From assembly GCA_013339895.1 (NCBI GenBank), contig JABACO010000015.1:7407923-7471922 (forward strand): a DNA stretch of 64,000 nt, read 5' to 3'. Every line of letters starts with the position of its first letter. The first letter of the stretch is position 1. Shown piece after piece: positions 23,528 through 33,965 of this stretch. A program made the translations under genes and the position numbers. Under the pieces are notes generated by a model, which had not been told where the DNA came from, ran no database searches, and saw only the letters and a list, made by a program, of their open reading frames with translations. Source of the stretch: Ephydatia muelleri (lineage: Eukaryota; Porifera; Demospongiae; Spongillida; Spongillidae).

Positions 23528-23869
23528 GGGCTATTCCATTATTTAATTATACACCCCTACAGATGACAATAAATGGTGTCCAAGGGGGGTATAGGAATAT
23601 GTCTCGGGGGGTGGTCTTTTAAGTGCCTGTCCCGGGGGGTTAGAAGGCGTAATAGAAGCTTGTCCAGGGGGGAGTGGAACAATATAGAAGATTGTCCAGG
23701 GGGGTGGGGCAAAACAGAAGCTTGTCCAGGGGGCATTTACAAGTCTGTCCCTGGGGGGTAGAGGTATAATATAAGCTTGTCCAGGGGTGCTTTTATAAAT
23801 TGTCCCAGGGGTATACGTTTTCAATTATTGTCATCTGTAGGGGTGTATGGTTAAATAATGGAATAGCCC
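23528..23869. mobile_element. 342-bp MITE, copy B
   Basis: Same element and target duplication (ATT) as at 6418-6759; carried by the tandem duplication rather than inserted separately. Confidence 0.85.
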
Positions 23870-23872
23870 ATT

Positions 23873-24220
23873 CTAATCACTTTCTCGATATAAGTTTTTT
23901 ATTTACTTGTTTCCCTACTTTTTTCCCCTCCTCGCCCCGAGACAGTTTTGATAGCTATTGGTTCAGTTCTAAAAACATATTCTTGGTATCGCTTTCGCTT
24001 GGTAGGCCGCTTGGAGTCTGACAAGTCTTCTTGGTACCGAGCCCGCTTGTAGCGATTCATGGTATTGCTTTGGCTCGCTATAGCACGCTTGGACTCGGGA
24101 TTTTCGTCGTACCAGGTACTCTTCCACTAACGCTAAACGTAATACAATGCAACCGCCTACCTAGTTTCTACATGCATGTTAATTGCCGCGCGATCATGGG
24201 ATCGTTTCCGCGAATAGGGC
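23873..24220 (-). mobile_element. Helitron-like fragment, copy B
   Basis: Duplicate of 6763-7110: basic RY-rich repeat frame on the minus strand plus the CAAGTAAATAAAAAA end. Confidence 0.5.
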
Positions 24221-24309
24221 AAGTTTTTTATTTCAATATTCTAGTGCTTCTTACGCACTGAGAATCGGAGTATCTGTCATGGAGTTGTAAGGCTCTAACT
24301 TTTTAATTA

Positions 24310-24812
24310 GAATTCTATAAAGTCCAGATTTGAACAGGAAGGGTATAACACTTACAAAAACTTGCAGGAGCTGTTATTGAATGCCATCAAAGGTAGTGAT
24401 CTAACATCTGAGCTGGAATTTGTGAGCAAATTTTATGGCAATGAAAACCAATTGAAGTGTCAATTGCAAACTTTGCTTTGGACTACAATGAAACATTTCT
24501 GGCATTGTTGAATATATGAAAACTCTTTCATGCAGCTGCAAAGAAGTCATTGGTATTAATTAGAAGTATGCACAGTACTGAAACTGATACTCATCCATGC
24601 CTGCAACTAATGCTTCATGTGAACGATCATTTAGTGCATTGAGGAGATTAAAGACCTATCTACGCTCCACCATGCGACAAGATAGGTTAAACCATCTCAT
24701 GCTTCTACATGTGTACAAGGAACGTACAGATGATCTCAATCTTAAAGCTGTAGCAAATGAATTTGTTTCAGCATCCGAGAATAGACTGCGTATCTTTGGA
24801 AAATTTGATTAA
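24310..24812 (+). pseudogene. hAT transposase C-terminal fragment, copy B
   Basis: Duplicate of 7200-7702 with the SCERSFSALRRLKTYL dimerisation motif at 24,597-24,812. A GC-rich sequence resembling a hAT 3' end (…CCGCCGGCTCTG, ending near 28,822) lies beyond element K, so K may have inserted into the 3' region of this hAT. Confidence 0.75.
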
Positions 24813-25266
24813 AGCTTTCGTGCATGTCTTGTGTTATATTGTATCATGTGCACCTTTGAGTGGCATCCGTGCAATGATATCCGATTATGTGGTGATATTG
24901 CACCTATACGTACTATTAAAAAAAAAACAACCTAGTTTCATGTATCAATTACATATACTTAACACCGGTTCCATGAGAAACGGGTACACATTTGTGTGGA
25001 AATGCAAAAATGAAAAAAATCGGTCATGCATGTATCTCAAAAGTAATTGTAAATATTGATACTATATTCACTGGCGTGACGAACACTGAAATTGTTTTAA
25101 AGAACCCATTAGTAACGGCTACGCTGTATTCGGGCACGCCCAACTGATTACTTCGTTTTGCGGTACGTAAAAGCATAGATTAAAGAATACCTGGATACGA
25201 AACGCAGAGATAATTAGAAATGATCCGCGTTTCGGCACGTGACTCTTTTGGTCTAATAAATTTACA

Positions 25267-26392
25267 TGGCTATACCAGCGGCCGACACTGACTTGCTTAT
25301 TGTGATACGAGCGATACAGGAGACGATTACGGACACTAAGATACCTGGTACGCAGGCAGAAACACACAGTGGCGGCGGGATGGGGGGGTCGGGGGGGGGG
25401 GGGGGGGGGGGGGGGCATATGCCCCCGGGCGCCGGTCGAGGGGGGGCGCCGTCAGGATGTAATAAAAAAAAAAATTCTAAGTTGTCTAACAAAAATAAAC
25501 AAATTTTGACGAGGAACGAGCGGATGTCATGTAGACTACGTAACGTACTTGCAAAACTGCTGAAAACGATTTATAATTAATAGGTATAAATAATTATTAT
25601 AAGAATTATATTCACAGGTTTCCCGGCACAATCATTGCCACATAGCAAATTTGTTGCTAAAAATGCTATCGATTCGAGAAAATGCGTTAGCTTCTGGGGC
25701 TCCGCCCCAGACCCCGCTGGGGGAGCTTACAGCGCTCCCCCAGACCCCCTAGCTGCTGCTTTGTTTTGGCTCTTAACTATTTAAGTACAGATGCTAGGGG
25801 CGCTAATACATTGTCCTGCCCCCGGGCGCTGATAACCCTCGCGCCGCCACTGGAAACACATCCTCTTAGCGAGTTGCTTACGATTTCCGATACCGTTGTT
25901 TTCAATACACTTTGTTGTGAGTTATGTTCCTCTATTCGAGACTGTCTACATCACCCAAGGATAAAGGCACAGTCAGCTAGAGAAAGAGCTTACCGGTGTT
26001 TCAATCAGGCACGTTTGATGGAGTTGCCACGTACTTGGAAACGCCTTTTCAGTCGAATCAGTGTCATTGGTCAGCAGTTCGATCATCCATTGCACTTACA
26101 AGCAGTGAACAGGCGTTTGTTCAATCAGCTACTAACTAACAAGCTGCTTTGCGAAACCTCTGCGACCAACAGTACTAGTTTGTGTGATGCAGCACTCACA
26201 TTGTCGAACGAAGAAGAGAACGCTATAAGATATGCGTGTGGCTATGTTTGTATGAAGGTACTAAAAACCCTTAGATCCATGCAAACACTATGTTCCGAAA
26301 CAAGATGGGTCCACAACCTGTTCACAAAGCAGTTGTACCCACATGTTGAGGCCCCTTACAACGTATATACGTTCGTTCCACAGAGGGAATAA
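25267..26392 (+). pseudogene. Unknown transposon gene with EENAIRYACGYV motif, split by a hAT MITE
   Basis: Starts at ATG 25,267 (MAIPAADTDLL) and is interrupted after ...GTQAET by the MITE at 25,367-25,852. The frame resumes exactly after the 8-bp duplication and runs to a stop at 26,392. The C-terminal part has NQARLMELPRTW, a leucine-rich stretch and SNEEENAIRYACGYVCMKV. This RYxxGYV pattern recurs in transposon-related proteins of marine invertebrates and resembles P-element/THAP9 C-termini; I cannot name the family. No THAP finger or DDE core is visible. Confidence 0.5.
25367..25852. mobile_element. Non-autonomous hAT MITE, 486 bp (TSD GAAACACA)
   Basis: Ends CAGTGGCGGC ... GCCGCCACTG. 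A perfect 8-bp target duplication, GAAACACA, lies at 25,359-25,366 and 25,853-25,860, diagnostic of hAT. The interior is G/C-rich, with poly-G and CCCCCGGGCGC blocks near both ends. Truncated copies at 8258-8475 and 37,703-37,922 mark the duplication junction. Confidence 0.9.
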
Positions 26393-26939
26393 TACACTTA
26401 TTTGCTTATAGAAATGAATGGTTAGAAGCTTCTCTAAGTTGAGATGTATGTTCCGAAGAGGCAGAAATGATACATACGGTACCTACATAGAGTGTGCTTA
26501 GTGAATTGCGTGAACAGTACTTACTAACCTGGAAAGTAAGACCAGTGGGAGTACGAATATTGCCGAAAATATCGAAGTTTGTGTTGAACAGCAGTGAAAG
26601 TTGAGAAAAAAGCGTACGGTACAAAAGGGTTACACTTAGCTTCAAAGAGTTCGCCGCCTACAATTGACAATTCAATGGATCACGTGACGCGTTTCGTATC
26701 CAGGTATTCTTTAATCTATGGTAAAAGCTGAAAGTACAGATTTTTTAAATGCAGTTTCCATGCACAAATTTAGCCTAAATGTGTTTCTTAATATCATAAA
26801 GTCATAATAGTTATGAAAAGCGATTGAAATAACGTACTGCTTGTAAGATATACATCAACTTGTAGTTGCTAATTGTATTCATATTTGACTTGCAATAACT
26901 AATTTTACCTTCGCAGCATTTTTTGGGGGAGGATCCAAA

Positions 26940-28150
26940 ATGGCGGACTGTTCTCGGGCGGTTTGTGGAAGGTGCAATTCTGGGATTTGCAGTGCCTGCT
27001 GTAAGTGTCCTAAACGTTTAGGGCGTCCGAGTAAGCAGGATCTGGTGGCCAGTTCTATAGAGCCTCAACGCCGCAATGAGTGTAGAGCTTCCCGACCTAC
27101 CTATTTAGGTGAATTGTTACCCGAAGGCGATGAATTCAGCTCTGCCATTAGACCAGATTGCTTCGAAATCAAACATTTTGAGCGTTTACAAACTGATGGA
27201 TCTTGAGGACGCATATCGTGAAATAAATGATCTTCCATCCATGAAGACAAGAATGAAAGTGAAGAATAGGAACGATATTGATGAGAAGAAATTTTGCACT
27301 GTTGCAGGAGACAATTTTAGTAAATGCAAAGTTCATTTTCACAATATGGGTTCTGAGAGGTATATAACGTTCTCGGTATGCGAGTATTCCTGCTAAGAAG
27401 AGCAAACGACAAATGAAAAAAGAGGAAATGGATTACACCAAGAGTGAAGCTATTAAAGAGATATGCAGCATTTTCCCCCAATGTGAGCTCTGCCATCGAC
27501 ATTTTAAGACTCTGCATTGCAAAGAGAAACACATATGTAATGGTTCTACAAGGCTAAGTAATGCCATTAATACTGCACTGCATTATGCAAATAAAGTCTT
27601 AGCAACCCGAGACTTTACAATGGATGGTCAGTCAGCAGTCACGGTTGCAAGTGTAAGAACCAATGAAGCATCAGTGTATGCCTCATTTGAGGGAAATTTT
27701 TGTTTAGGTTGGGCACATTGTACAAAAAATCAACATCCACAGATGAGCAAAAGAGTTGAAGAATATATCGCACAATGCTGGCAGGAAGGTTTGGGACAGG
27801 TTGTAGAGGGAAGCACAGTTAAAAGCCATCACAAGGTGTCTCCTGATGCAGTGCATGCCAGACTTGTTGCTAAAATACGCAGATGGACATTTGTTACTCT
27901 CAGAAGTCCCAGTTGTTGGTCAAATTAGATTGGTGTACCAGAGAATTGGTCAACAAAAGTATCCTGCTGAACATGAAGGGAGCAGTACAGGTGTTAAAAG
28001 AAGAAGTTCACATTGTCATAGTCTCCAATCTAATGATACTGAAATCGATTGGTCTGCTGAGGACCTAATGCACCTGAAGGTGAAGCAGCTTAAAGTCTTT
28101 ACGGCCTAAAGAAGTCAGGAAGTAAGACTGATTTGATCAAGCGAATACAA
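26940..28150 (+). pseudogene. Unknown gene: Cys-rich N-terminus, C2H2 finger, GWA-type region and SAP-like motif (frameshifted)
   Basis: ATG at 26,940 follows CCAAA. Pieces in order: a Cys-rich basic start (CGRCNSGICSACCKCPKRLG), a bridging frame at 27,109-27,396, a single C2H2 finger (CELCHRHF...H..C) at about 27,480-27,540, a SFEGNFCLGWA block with a following amphipathic segment, a VGQIRLVYQRIGQQKY segment and a SAP-like end (LMHLKVKQLKVF ... KSGSKTDLIKRIQEY) at about 28,060-28,150. At least three frameshifts separate them. Finger-GWA-SAP proteins are common in cnidarian and sponge repeats, but I know no established function. Probably the second gene of element K. Confidence 0.5.
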
Positions 28151-28719
28151 GAGTATCAAAATCAGTTCTGTATTGTGAAGTGTTCCTACAATAGCTTTCA
28201 GATTGTGTTTTGCGATCAATAATGTTACAAACGAAAAAAATCGTGCCTGCTTTAATAAGCGCAACACATGCAATCAATAATAAACATGTATCAATCAATG
28301 AATAATAAACATGTATGAATAAATGAATAATAAACATGTATCAATCAATTGCAACAAGATGCGGTACGGCAAAAAACGCTAAAAATCACATTTTAACACT
28401 TGTATTTAGCTCAAATAGTATGCCAAAGTGCTTGGCTATATACCAGTATAAAAAAAAGTCTATTGTATTACTGGCCATGATGTTTAAAAAAAAGTGCCGT
28501 TTTTCGGGTAACCGCTCGGATCGTTCAACTTTCAAAGACTGCAAGTCCTGAACCTTCAACCTGCAGGGGGAAAAAAAGATATATTCTATCATCCAACTGA
28601 TCGATAAACATTTTAAATCCAATACAGCCGTTGAAACTAGAGCTCCGACACATTTTAGTTTTTGCATATCCTCCAAAAACCACGTAAAATGTACTCGTTT
28701 CTCATGGAACCGGTGTTAA

Positions 28720-28838
28720 AAAGCTTCCGCGCCGGGAGGGGGCACATCCCCCTTCCGCTCCCTCCCCCTACTTGGCACCCTCCTCTTGCCTGGGTTGAAT
28801 TTTAGACCTTCCGCCGGCTCTGCTACAGATCACTAAGT
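28720..28838. other. Possible hAT 3' end
   Basis: G/C-rich stretch ending CCGCCGGCTCTG at 28,822, like decayed hAT 3' termini; a fresh hAT 5' terminus begins 17 bp further on. Weak support. Confidence 0.3.
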
Positions 28839-29349
28839 CAGTGGCCAATCCAGGGGGTGGGTGGGGGGGGGGGGGGTTGCGCAATGAAATTTTAATTATT
28901 ATCATTTATTTTTATTATTTAAAAAAAAATACATATACAGCAAGAATACATGAACATATGGATTATACACCTACAGTTATTATTCTAATCATTAAGAATT
29001 GTAAAGATGGCTGAAATTTGTAATGCAACTGCAGCTGTGCGAGCAAACAAACGGCAAGGCGGTATCATGACGTTTTTGAAGAGGATTGTCTAATTGATTA
29101 TTCCATAAACTGAAGTGTATTCTGGTTATTTGATTATATTTATTTGTCTAGACCACAGACACTTATGCAATTACGCGGTGTGTAATTGCATTAGTGGTTT
29201 CTGTCACAACTGTCCCATGATACCGTGGCAGTACTCTGACTCTCGCACTGTCCCACCATGACCAAGCTTCTATATTTATATTCATTCTAGATCGCTCGAA
29301 TATCCTGATGATTTGGACCTGCGAAGAAGCACATGTCTTCAGTGAGCAG

Positions 29350-29640
29350 TGGCACTAGTGTTTGTTCCAGCAGTACCAGTGGTATAGTGGTTGTTCCAGC
29401 AGTACCAGTGGTAGTGGTTGTTCCAGCAGTACCAGTGGCACTAGTGGTTGTTCTGCATGGCAGTACCAGTGGCACTAGTGGTTGTTCCAGCAGTACCAGT
29501 GACACTAGTGGTTGTTCCAGCAGTACCAGTGGCACTAGTGGTTGTTCTGCATGGCAGTACCAGTGACACTAGTGGTTGTTCCAGCAGTAGCAGTGACAGT
29601 GGTTGTTCTGGCAGTAGCAGTAGCAGTGGCAGTGGTTCAG
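29350..29640. repeat. Minisatellite, 30-bp units (CAGTACCAGTGGCACTAGTG type)
   Basis: About ten imperfect units of GTTGTTCCAGCAGTACCAGT plus GGCACTAGTG. A related CAGTGGCAGTGG array is at 30,375-30,650. Open frames in several phases are repeat products. Confidence 0.85.
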
Positions 29641-29990
29641 TGACAATTATAACTTTTGGTAGTGTTCTGACAAATGTCTGCACACACGAATTTGATCGGA
29701 CATTAAAAATACTTGGGTGGACATAAAATTATTATACATTTGTGCATGTACTTTTAAACTTTTACTAGCGCGTTTTATTATATATTTCCATAAACACGCA
29801 AAGTGACAGGCTGATTCTTAAGTTTAGTGCAATCAGCATGCATACATCTAGGCTGCCTTGTGTTGTGGACATCGCTAGAGGGATAACGTTGGTGGCCTTT
29901 AAAATTTTGGATGATGCGCATCCACGTGTCAATATGTATAGCGAAGCAAGGTCAACTCTTTGTTGTCAGTTATTTAAAGCGGTCTTAGAT

Positions 29991-30073
29991 TAGTCTCGTA
30001 CCCAGACCCTAACTCATTACGTAAGTTTACGTAGCATTATAAGATAATGAGTCAGGGTCTGGGTACGAGACTA
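29991..30073. mobile_element. 83-bp palindromic MITE
   Basis: Near-perfect inverted arms starting TAGTCTCGTACCCAGACCCT around a short A/T-rich centre. The same TCTCGTACCCAGACCC motif occurs twice in the CACTA-like element at about 44,030-44,092. Confidence 0.7.
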
Positions 30074-30437
30074 GTCGTAGATTGCCGTCGCGTCAGGCAC
30101 ATTAGATTTTATCGAGCGCAAGCGGGCAAACGACTCGCTCGCAATTCGCATTTCACTTATGTGCAAGTGTAAGTTTGTGAGCGAGCGATACTGTACGTGC
30201 CTTTTTTTAGTTACATTTCCACATTCTTTCGCCTCTACTTGTCTACTTGCTGTCGACCGGCCGGCCATTGTGTCCGTTCAATTAACCAAATGGTCGGACA
30301 ATTAGCTAAAATGCCCCAAATGTCCGATGTCCGGCCGTTATAATAGTCACTGCATGTGGTTATTCTAGAAGTATCAGTAGCAGGCCAGCAGTACCAGTGG
30401 CATTGGTTGTTCTGGCAGTAGCAGTGGTGTTCCAGCA

Positions 30438-32131
30438 GTGGCAGCAGCTGCCGGAACAACCACTGCCACTGCTAGCAGTGGCAGTGGTTATACTGGCAGT
30501 ACCGGTGACAGTGGTTGTTACGGCAGTGGCAGTAGCCATAGCAGTGGCAGTGGTTGTTCCGGCAGTGACAGTGGTTGTACTGGCAGTACCAGGGGCTGTG
30601 GTAGTGTAGTTAGTAGCCGTGGTAGCTATAGTGTAGTTAGTAGCCGTGATAGTGATGATACTGTGAGTGCTTTCGAGTCTTCCAATACAGTGCATGCGGA
30701 TGGAATTTATGCACATGGTGGAAATGTTGACCTGGGATTGCTTGTACAGGCAGCACATGGTTCATGGGATGCACTTAGATGCTTGTCCAAAAACTTCAGT
30801 GATGCTCAGAGAATGCAGTATCTTTCTTTTCACTCAAAACCAGCAGCTTCAGATGATCTACATTCTCACGAAAAGTGGTAAATCATGGAAAGTAAAGTTT
30901 CAGCAACGATGGCTTGATGAACTTCCTTGGTTATCATACAGTGGTCTGCTGAGAGGAGGGATCTGTCGCTGCTGTATCCTTTTTACACAAGGACCAAAAA
31001 GAGGAGGATCTCATGGATCATTACTAGGTGTATTTGTTTTATCCTCTTACCAATATCCATACAACAAGGCACTTAGTAAAGATGGTGTACTTGGATCTCA
31101 TGAGAAAAATGCAGTGCATGTGCAGGCTGTGGAATGAACAGATCTTTTCCGCCAAAACTATTGTAACCCTGAAGCACGCATAGATGCACGTCTTCTAAGT
31201 CAGCAAGGTAAGCAAGCCAATGAAAATAAGGAGATTCTCCGCCACATTGTAATGGCTGTTGAGTTTCTGGCTAAGCAAGGTTTGTTATCAGACTCATCAG
31301 AGGCCATAGAGATGATAGAGTTGATTTTGGTGTTATGGACGACAACAAAGGAAATTTCATTGCCACTCTTCGGCTCATGGCAAAGGATAACAGCATACCT
31401 CCTAAATGCTAGTAAAAATGCTCAGTACACTTGAGATTATCCATATTTATGGCAGTAAAATTAAGAGCAATCTAACTGATCAGCTTAGAGAGCAACGCTT
31501 GCCATTCACAATAATAGCTGATGAGTGCACTGATTCTTACTCTAATCAGGAGGTATTGTCAGTGTGCTTGAGGTTTGTGGATCTATCAAGTTTTAAAGAT
31601 CCTCACATCAAGGAGTGCTTTATTGGTTTTATTCATCTTGATAGGACCAATGCATCAACAATATCAAAGAAGATTCTGGAGTGCATAACTGAATTGCCTT
31701 TGTCCTTGGACTCTTCACTAATTAGAGGTCAGGCGTACGATGGAGCAGCAGTTATGTCCTCCGAGAAAGCGGGTGTACAGGCTAAAATTAAAGAGGTCCT
31801 CGAGTCCACTTGCTGTTTACCCACATTGTTACGTACACTGCCTGAATCTTTCTATTGCATCAGCTTGCAATGTTCAAGAAGTTCGAAATCTTATCGGATT
31901 AATGAATGAGGTATACCTTTTTTTACATAACAGTCCAAAATGTCAGCAAATGTTTCAGTTGACTATTTCATATCACTTACCTGATTCATCCCACAGTATA
32001 AGCTTCCAGGACTATGCAAGACTAGATGGGTTGAAAAGCACACATGCTATATGAAGTCTTTCTCGAATGTATATGTCGTTCTTGTGACATTTCTGGATGC
32101 TGTTATATCTCCTCGTGAGTACTGTGATAAC
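30438..32131 (+). pseudogene. hAT transposase, TTF-type zinc-finger family, N-terminal half (frameshifted)
   Basis: A Ser/Gly/Thr-rich start, partly encoded by the minisatellite, leads into DIGL-like and 'DAQRMQYLSFH' segments. After a frameshift comes the TTF finger (FQQRWLDELPWLSYSGLLRG, ICRCCILF). Then a run with HEKNAVHVQAVE, RIDARLLSQQGKQANENKEI and the DUF4371-type core (DECTDSYSNQEVLSVCLRFV, RGQAYDGAAVMSSEKAGVQA), and finally KLPGLCKTRWVEKH. Stops near 31,137, 31,434 and 31,909 require at least three frame changes. The C-terminal dimerisation region is absent because Ty3-II interrupts the gene. Confidence 0.75.
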
Positions 32132-32248
32132 TGATGTATTATATTATGCAACGCGCATGCGCATGCTAGTATTTAAGTGTTGCCGCATTGGATTTTGACA
32201 GATTAAAATTGGTACTTTAGCCGAGTTACTACATAACTGGCGACGAGG

Positions 32249-32719
32249 GTGTTCATGGCACTCTTTGGAGCGGTTGGAGAATATGTGGAGGGGGAGGAAG
32301 ACTGGTCACAATACGTCGAAAGGCTTGGGCACTTCTTCGGGGCTAACGGAGTGAGTGATGCAAGTAAGAAGCGCTCAGTTCTTCTTTCCACCATAGGGCC
32401 GAAAGCGTACCAGACGCTAGCTAGTCTGGTTGCGCCAGAGACACCGGGAGGCAAGACGTACGATGAACTGATAAAATTGATGGCAGAGCATTTAAGTCCC
32501 AAGCCGCCGGTAATAGTCCAGCGGTACAGGTTCCATAGCAGGGTCAGGCAACAAGGCGAGTCTGTAAGTGTGTACGTAACGCAGCTTAAGGAGCTAGCTC
32601 GGAAGTGTGAGTTTGGTGATGCCCTTAACGATATGCTGCGAGACAGACTAGTATGTGGCATTAACGACGAGCGAGTGCAAAAGAGACTCTTAGTTGAGGT
32701 AAATTTGACGTTTGCTTAA
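32249..32719 (+). CDS. Ty3-II Gag (capsid region)
   Basis: 156 codons with WSQYVERLGHFFGANGV and YDELIKLMAEHLSPKPPVI, then the conserved RVRQQGESVSVYVTQLKELA block. It is typical of Mag-branch Gag and includes the N-terminal part that Ty3-I lacks. The frame ends shortly before the zinc knuckles, so a frameshift (programmed or mutational) is needed to reach Pol. Confidence 0.8.
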   Translation: MFMALFGAVGEYVEGEEDWSQYVERLGHFFGANGVSDASKKRSVLLSTIGPKAYQTLASLVAPETPGGKTYDELIKLMAEHLSPKPPVIVQRYRFHSRVRQQGESVSVYVTQLKELARKCEFGDALNDMLRDRLVCGINDERVQKRLLVEVNLTFA

Positions 32720-33965
32720 GATTTCCCAAGGTTGCGAAGTGGCAGAACGGTGCGCAAAAGAAATACACAGTGGACGCTCTCAGGAGTTGGCCGAACACCA
32801 ACACCAACAGGTACATGCTGTAACTCCTGGACGACCTCAGTGGAGAACAGGTCCTGGAACTGGAACCCCGAGGTGTTACAGGTGTCTGCGGAGGGACCAC
32901 GCTCCTGATAAGTGCCCACATCGAAGTGCTGAGTGTTTTGGGTGTGGCAAAAGAGGTCATATCCGGAGGGCGTGTAAACAAGTACAAGCGAAGGCTGGGG
33001 GAATGCAGCCATCTCGGCGAGGAGTACAGGTGTTGCAAGAGGAGTCAGAAGACCTAGAGGAGGAAGGAGACAGTACTAACGCACTCCAACAATTGCGTAT
33101 ACAAGGTGTATTATGCAAAATCAATAATGAACCCATTCAATTGCAGGTGTCTATCGATGGAGTATTGGTCACAATGGAGCTAGACACAGGAGCCGCTGTA
33201 TCTATTGTTTCGGAATCAACATTCCGGCGCCTATGGTCAGGGAAGGTCTTAGAGAGGTCAGGAATTCGGTTGTGTACATATTCTGGTGAGTCATTAAAAG
33301 TGATAGGTAAATGGGAAGCAGACGTGAAGTACAATAACCAAACAGATAAATTGTCAGTAATTGTGTTGGAGGGAGCAGGACCATCACTTTTGGGGAGAGA
33401 CTGGCTACACCGCTTTAGGATTGACTGGAAGTCTTTGTTTGTTATACAGAAGGGTGCTTCATTAGAAAATGTATTGACAAAGTATGAAATGGTGTTTAAT
33501 GAAGGGCTAGGTACAGTGCTAGGCTATGAAGCAAAACTAGTTATGAAAGAAAATGCAGTACCTCGATTTTGCAAAGCTCGACCAATGCCATATGCCATTA
33601 AAGAAAAGATTGAGAAAGAACTGAATAAACTAGTTCAAGAGGGTATATTACAACCAGTTGAACTGTCGGAGTGGGCAGCACCAATTGTTCCTGTGGTTAA
33701 GCCTGATCAATCTATTAGAATATGTGGTGACTTCCGGCTAACTGTAAACCAGGCCTTAGAAACTGAACGGTATCCACTGCCAAAAATTGAAGATATATTG
33801 GCCTCATTGGCAGGTGGGGAAAGGTTTACCAAGTTAGATTTGAGTAAAGCATATCTGCAGGTCCAACTGGATGAGGCTTCCAGAAAATTTATGGTAATTA
33901 ATACACATAAAGGATTATTCCAATATACTAGGATGCCTTTTGGGGTGTCATCAGCTCCTAGTATA
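32712..33965 (+). pseudogene. Ty3-II nucleocapsid-protease-reverse transcriptase, interrupted
   Basis: Zinc knuckles CYRCLRRDHAPDKC and CFGCGKRGHIRRAC, protease LDTGAAVSIVS, then reverse transcriptase from RPMPYAIKEKIEKELNKL through FTKLDLSKAYLQVQL to RMPFGVSSAPS. The gene is cut there by the Helitron. The continuation with YIDD is at the window's right end, 29.9 kb away. Confidence 0.85.

Larger units (their letters stand above)
25174..26720 (+). repeat. Internal 32-bp inverted repeat pair, possibly a nested P-like element
   Basis: CATAGATTAAAGAATACCTG begins a perfect 32-bp repeat at 25,174-25,205; its inverse is 26,689-26,720. Both outer flanks carry GTAAAAG, a 7-bp candidate target duplication. 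The enclosed gene has a RYACGYV-type motif. P-family elements have similar-length ends and 8-bp duplications, so this could be a separate element inside K. Confidence 0.55.
24963..28715 (+). mobile_element. TTAA-flanked DNA transposon K, complete (3.75 kb)
   Basis: Inverted ends start CACCGGTTCCATGAGAAACG; left 24,963 onward, right ending 28,715, about 25 bp with one mismatch and looser similarity beyond. TTAA flanks both sides (24,959-24,962; 28,716-28,719), the target used by Kolobok and piggyBac transposases. It contains two degraded genes (25,267-26,392 and 26,940-28,150), an internal inverted repeat and a nested hAT MITE. I see no piggyBac DDD motif; the superfamily is unresolved. Confidence 0.72.
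28839..32131 (+). mobile_element. TTF-finger hAT transposon, 5' part, broken by Ty3-II
   Basis: 5' end CAGTGGCCAATCCAGGGGG at 28,839 is a typical hAT terminus. A non-coding leader with minisatellites follows, then the transposase N-terminal half from about 30,438. The element is cut at 32,131 by the Ty3-II LTR; its remainder is not in this window. Confidence 0.65.
32132..33965 (+). mobile_element. Ty3/gypsy element Ty3-II, left part
   Basis: 5' LTR about 32,132-32,233 (102 bp, TG...CA), then TGGCGACGAGGGTG as the presumed primer-binding site. The element runs to reverse transcriptase and is cut after ...GVSSAPS by insertion of the Helitron between A and T. It resumes at 63,868. Confidence 0.82.

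Noticed and set aside
32203..33387. Minus-strand open frames across Ty3-II
   Set aside because: Shadows of the plus-strand gag-pol, which has clear domain motifs.
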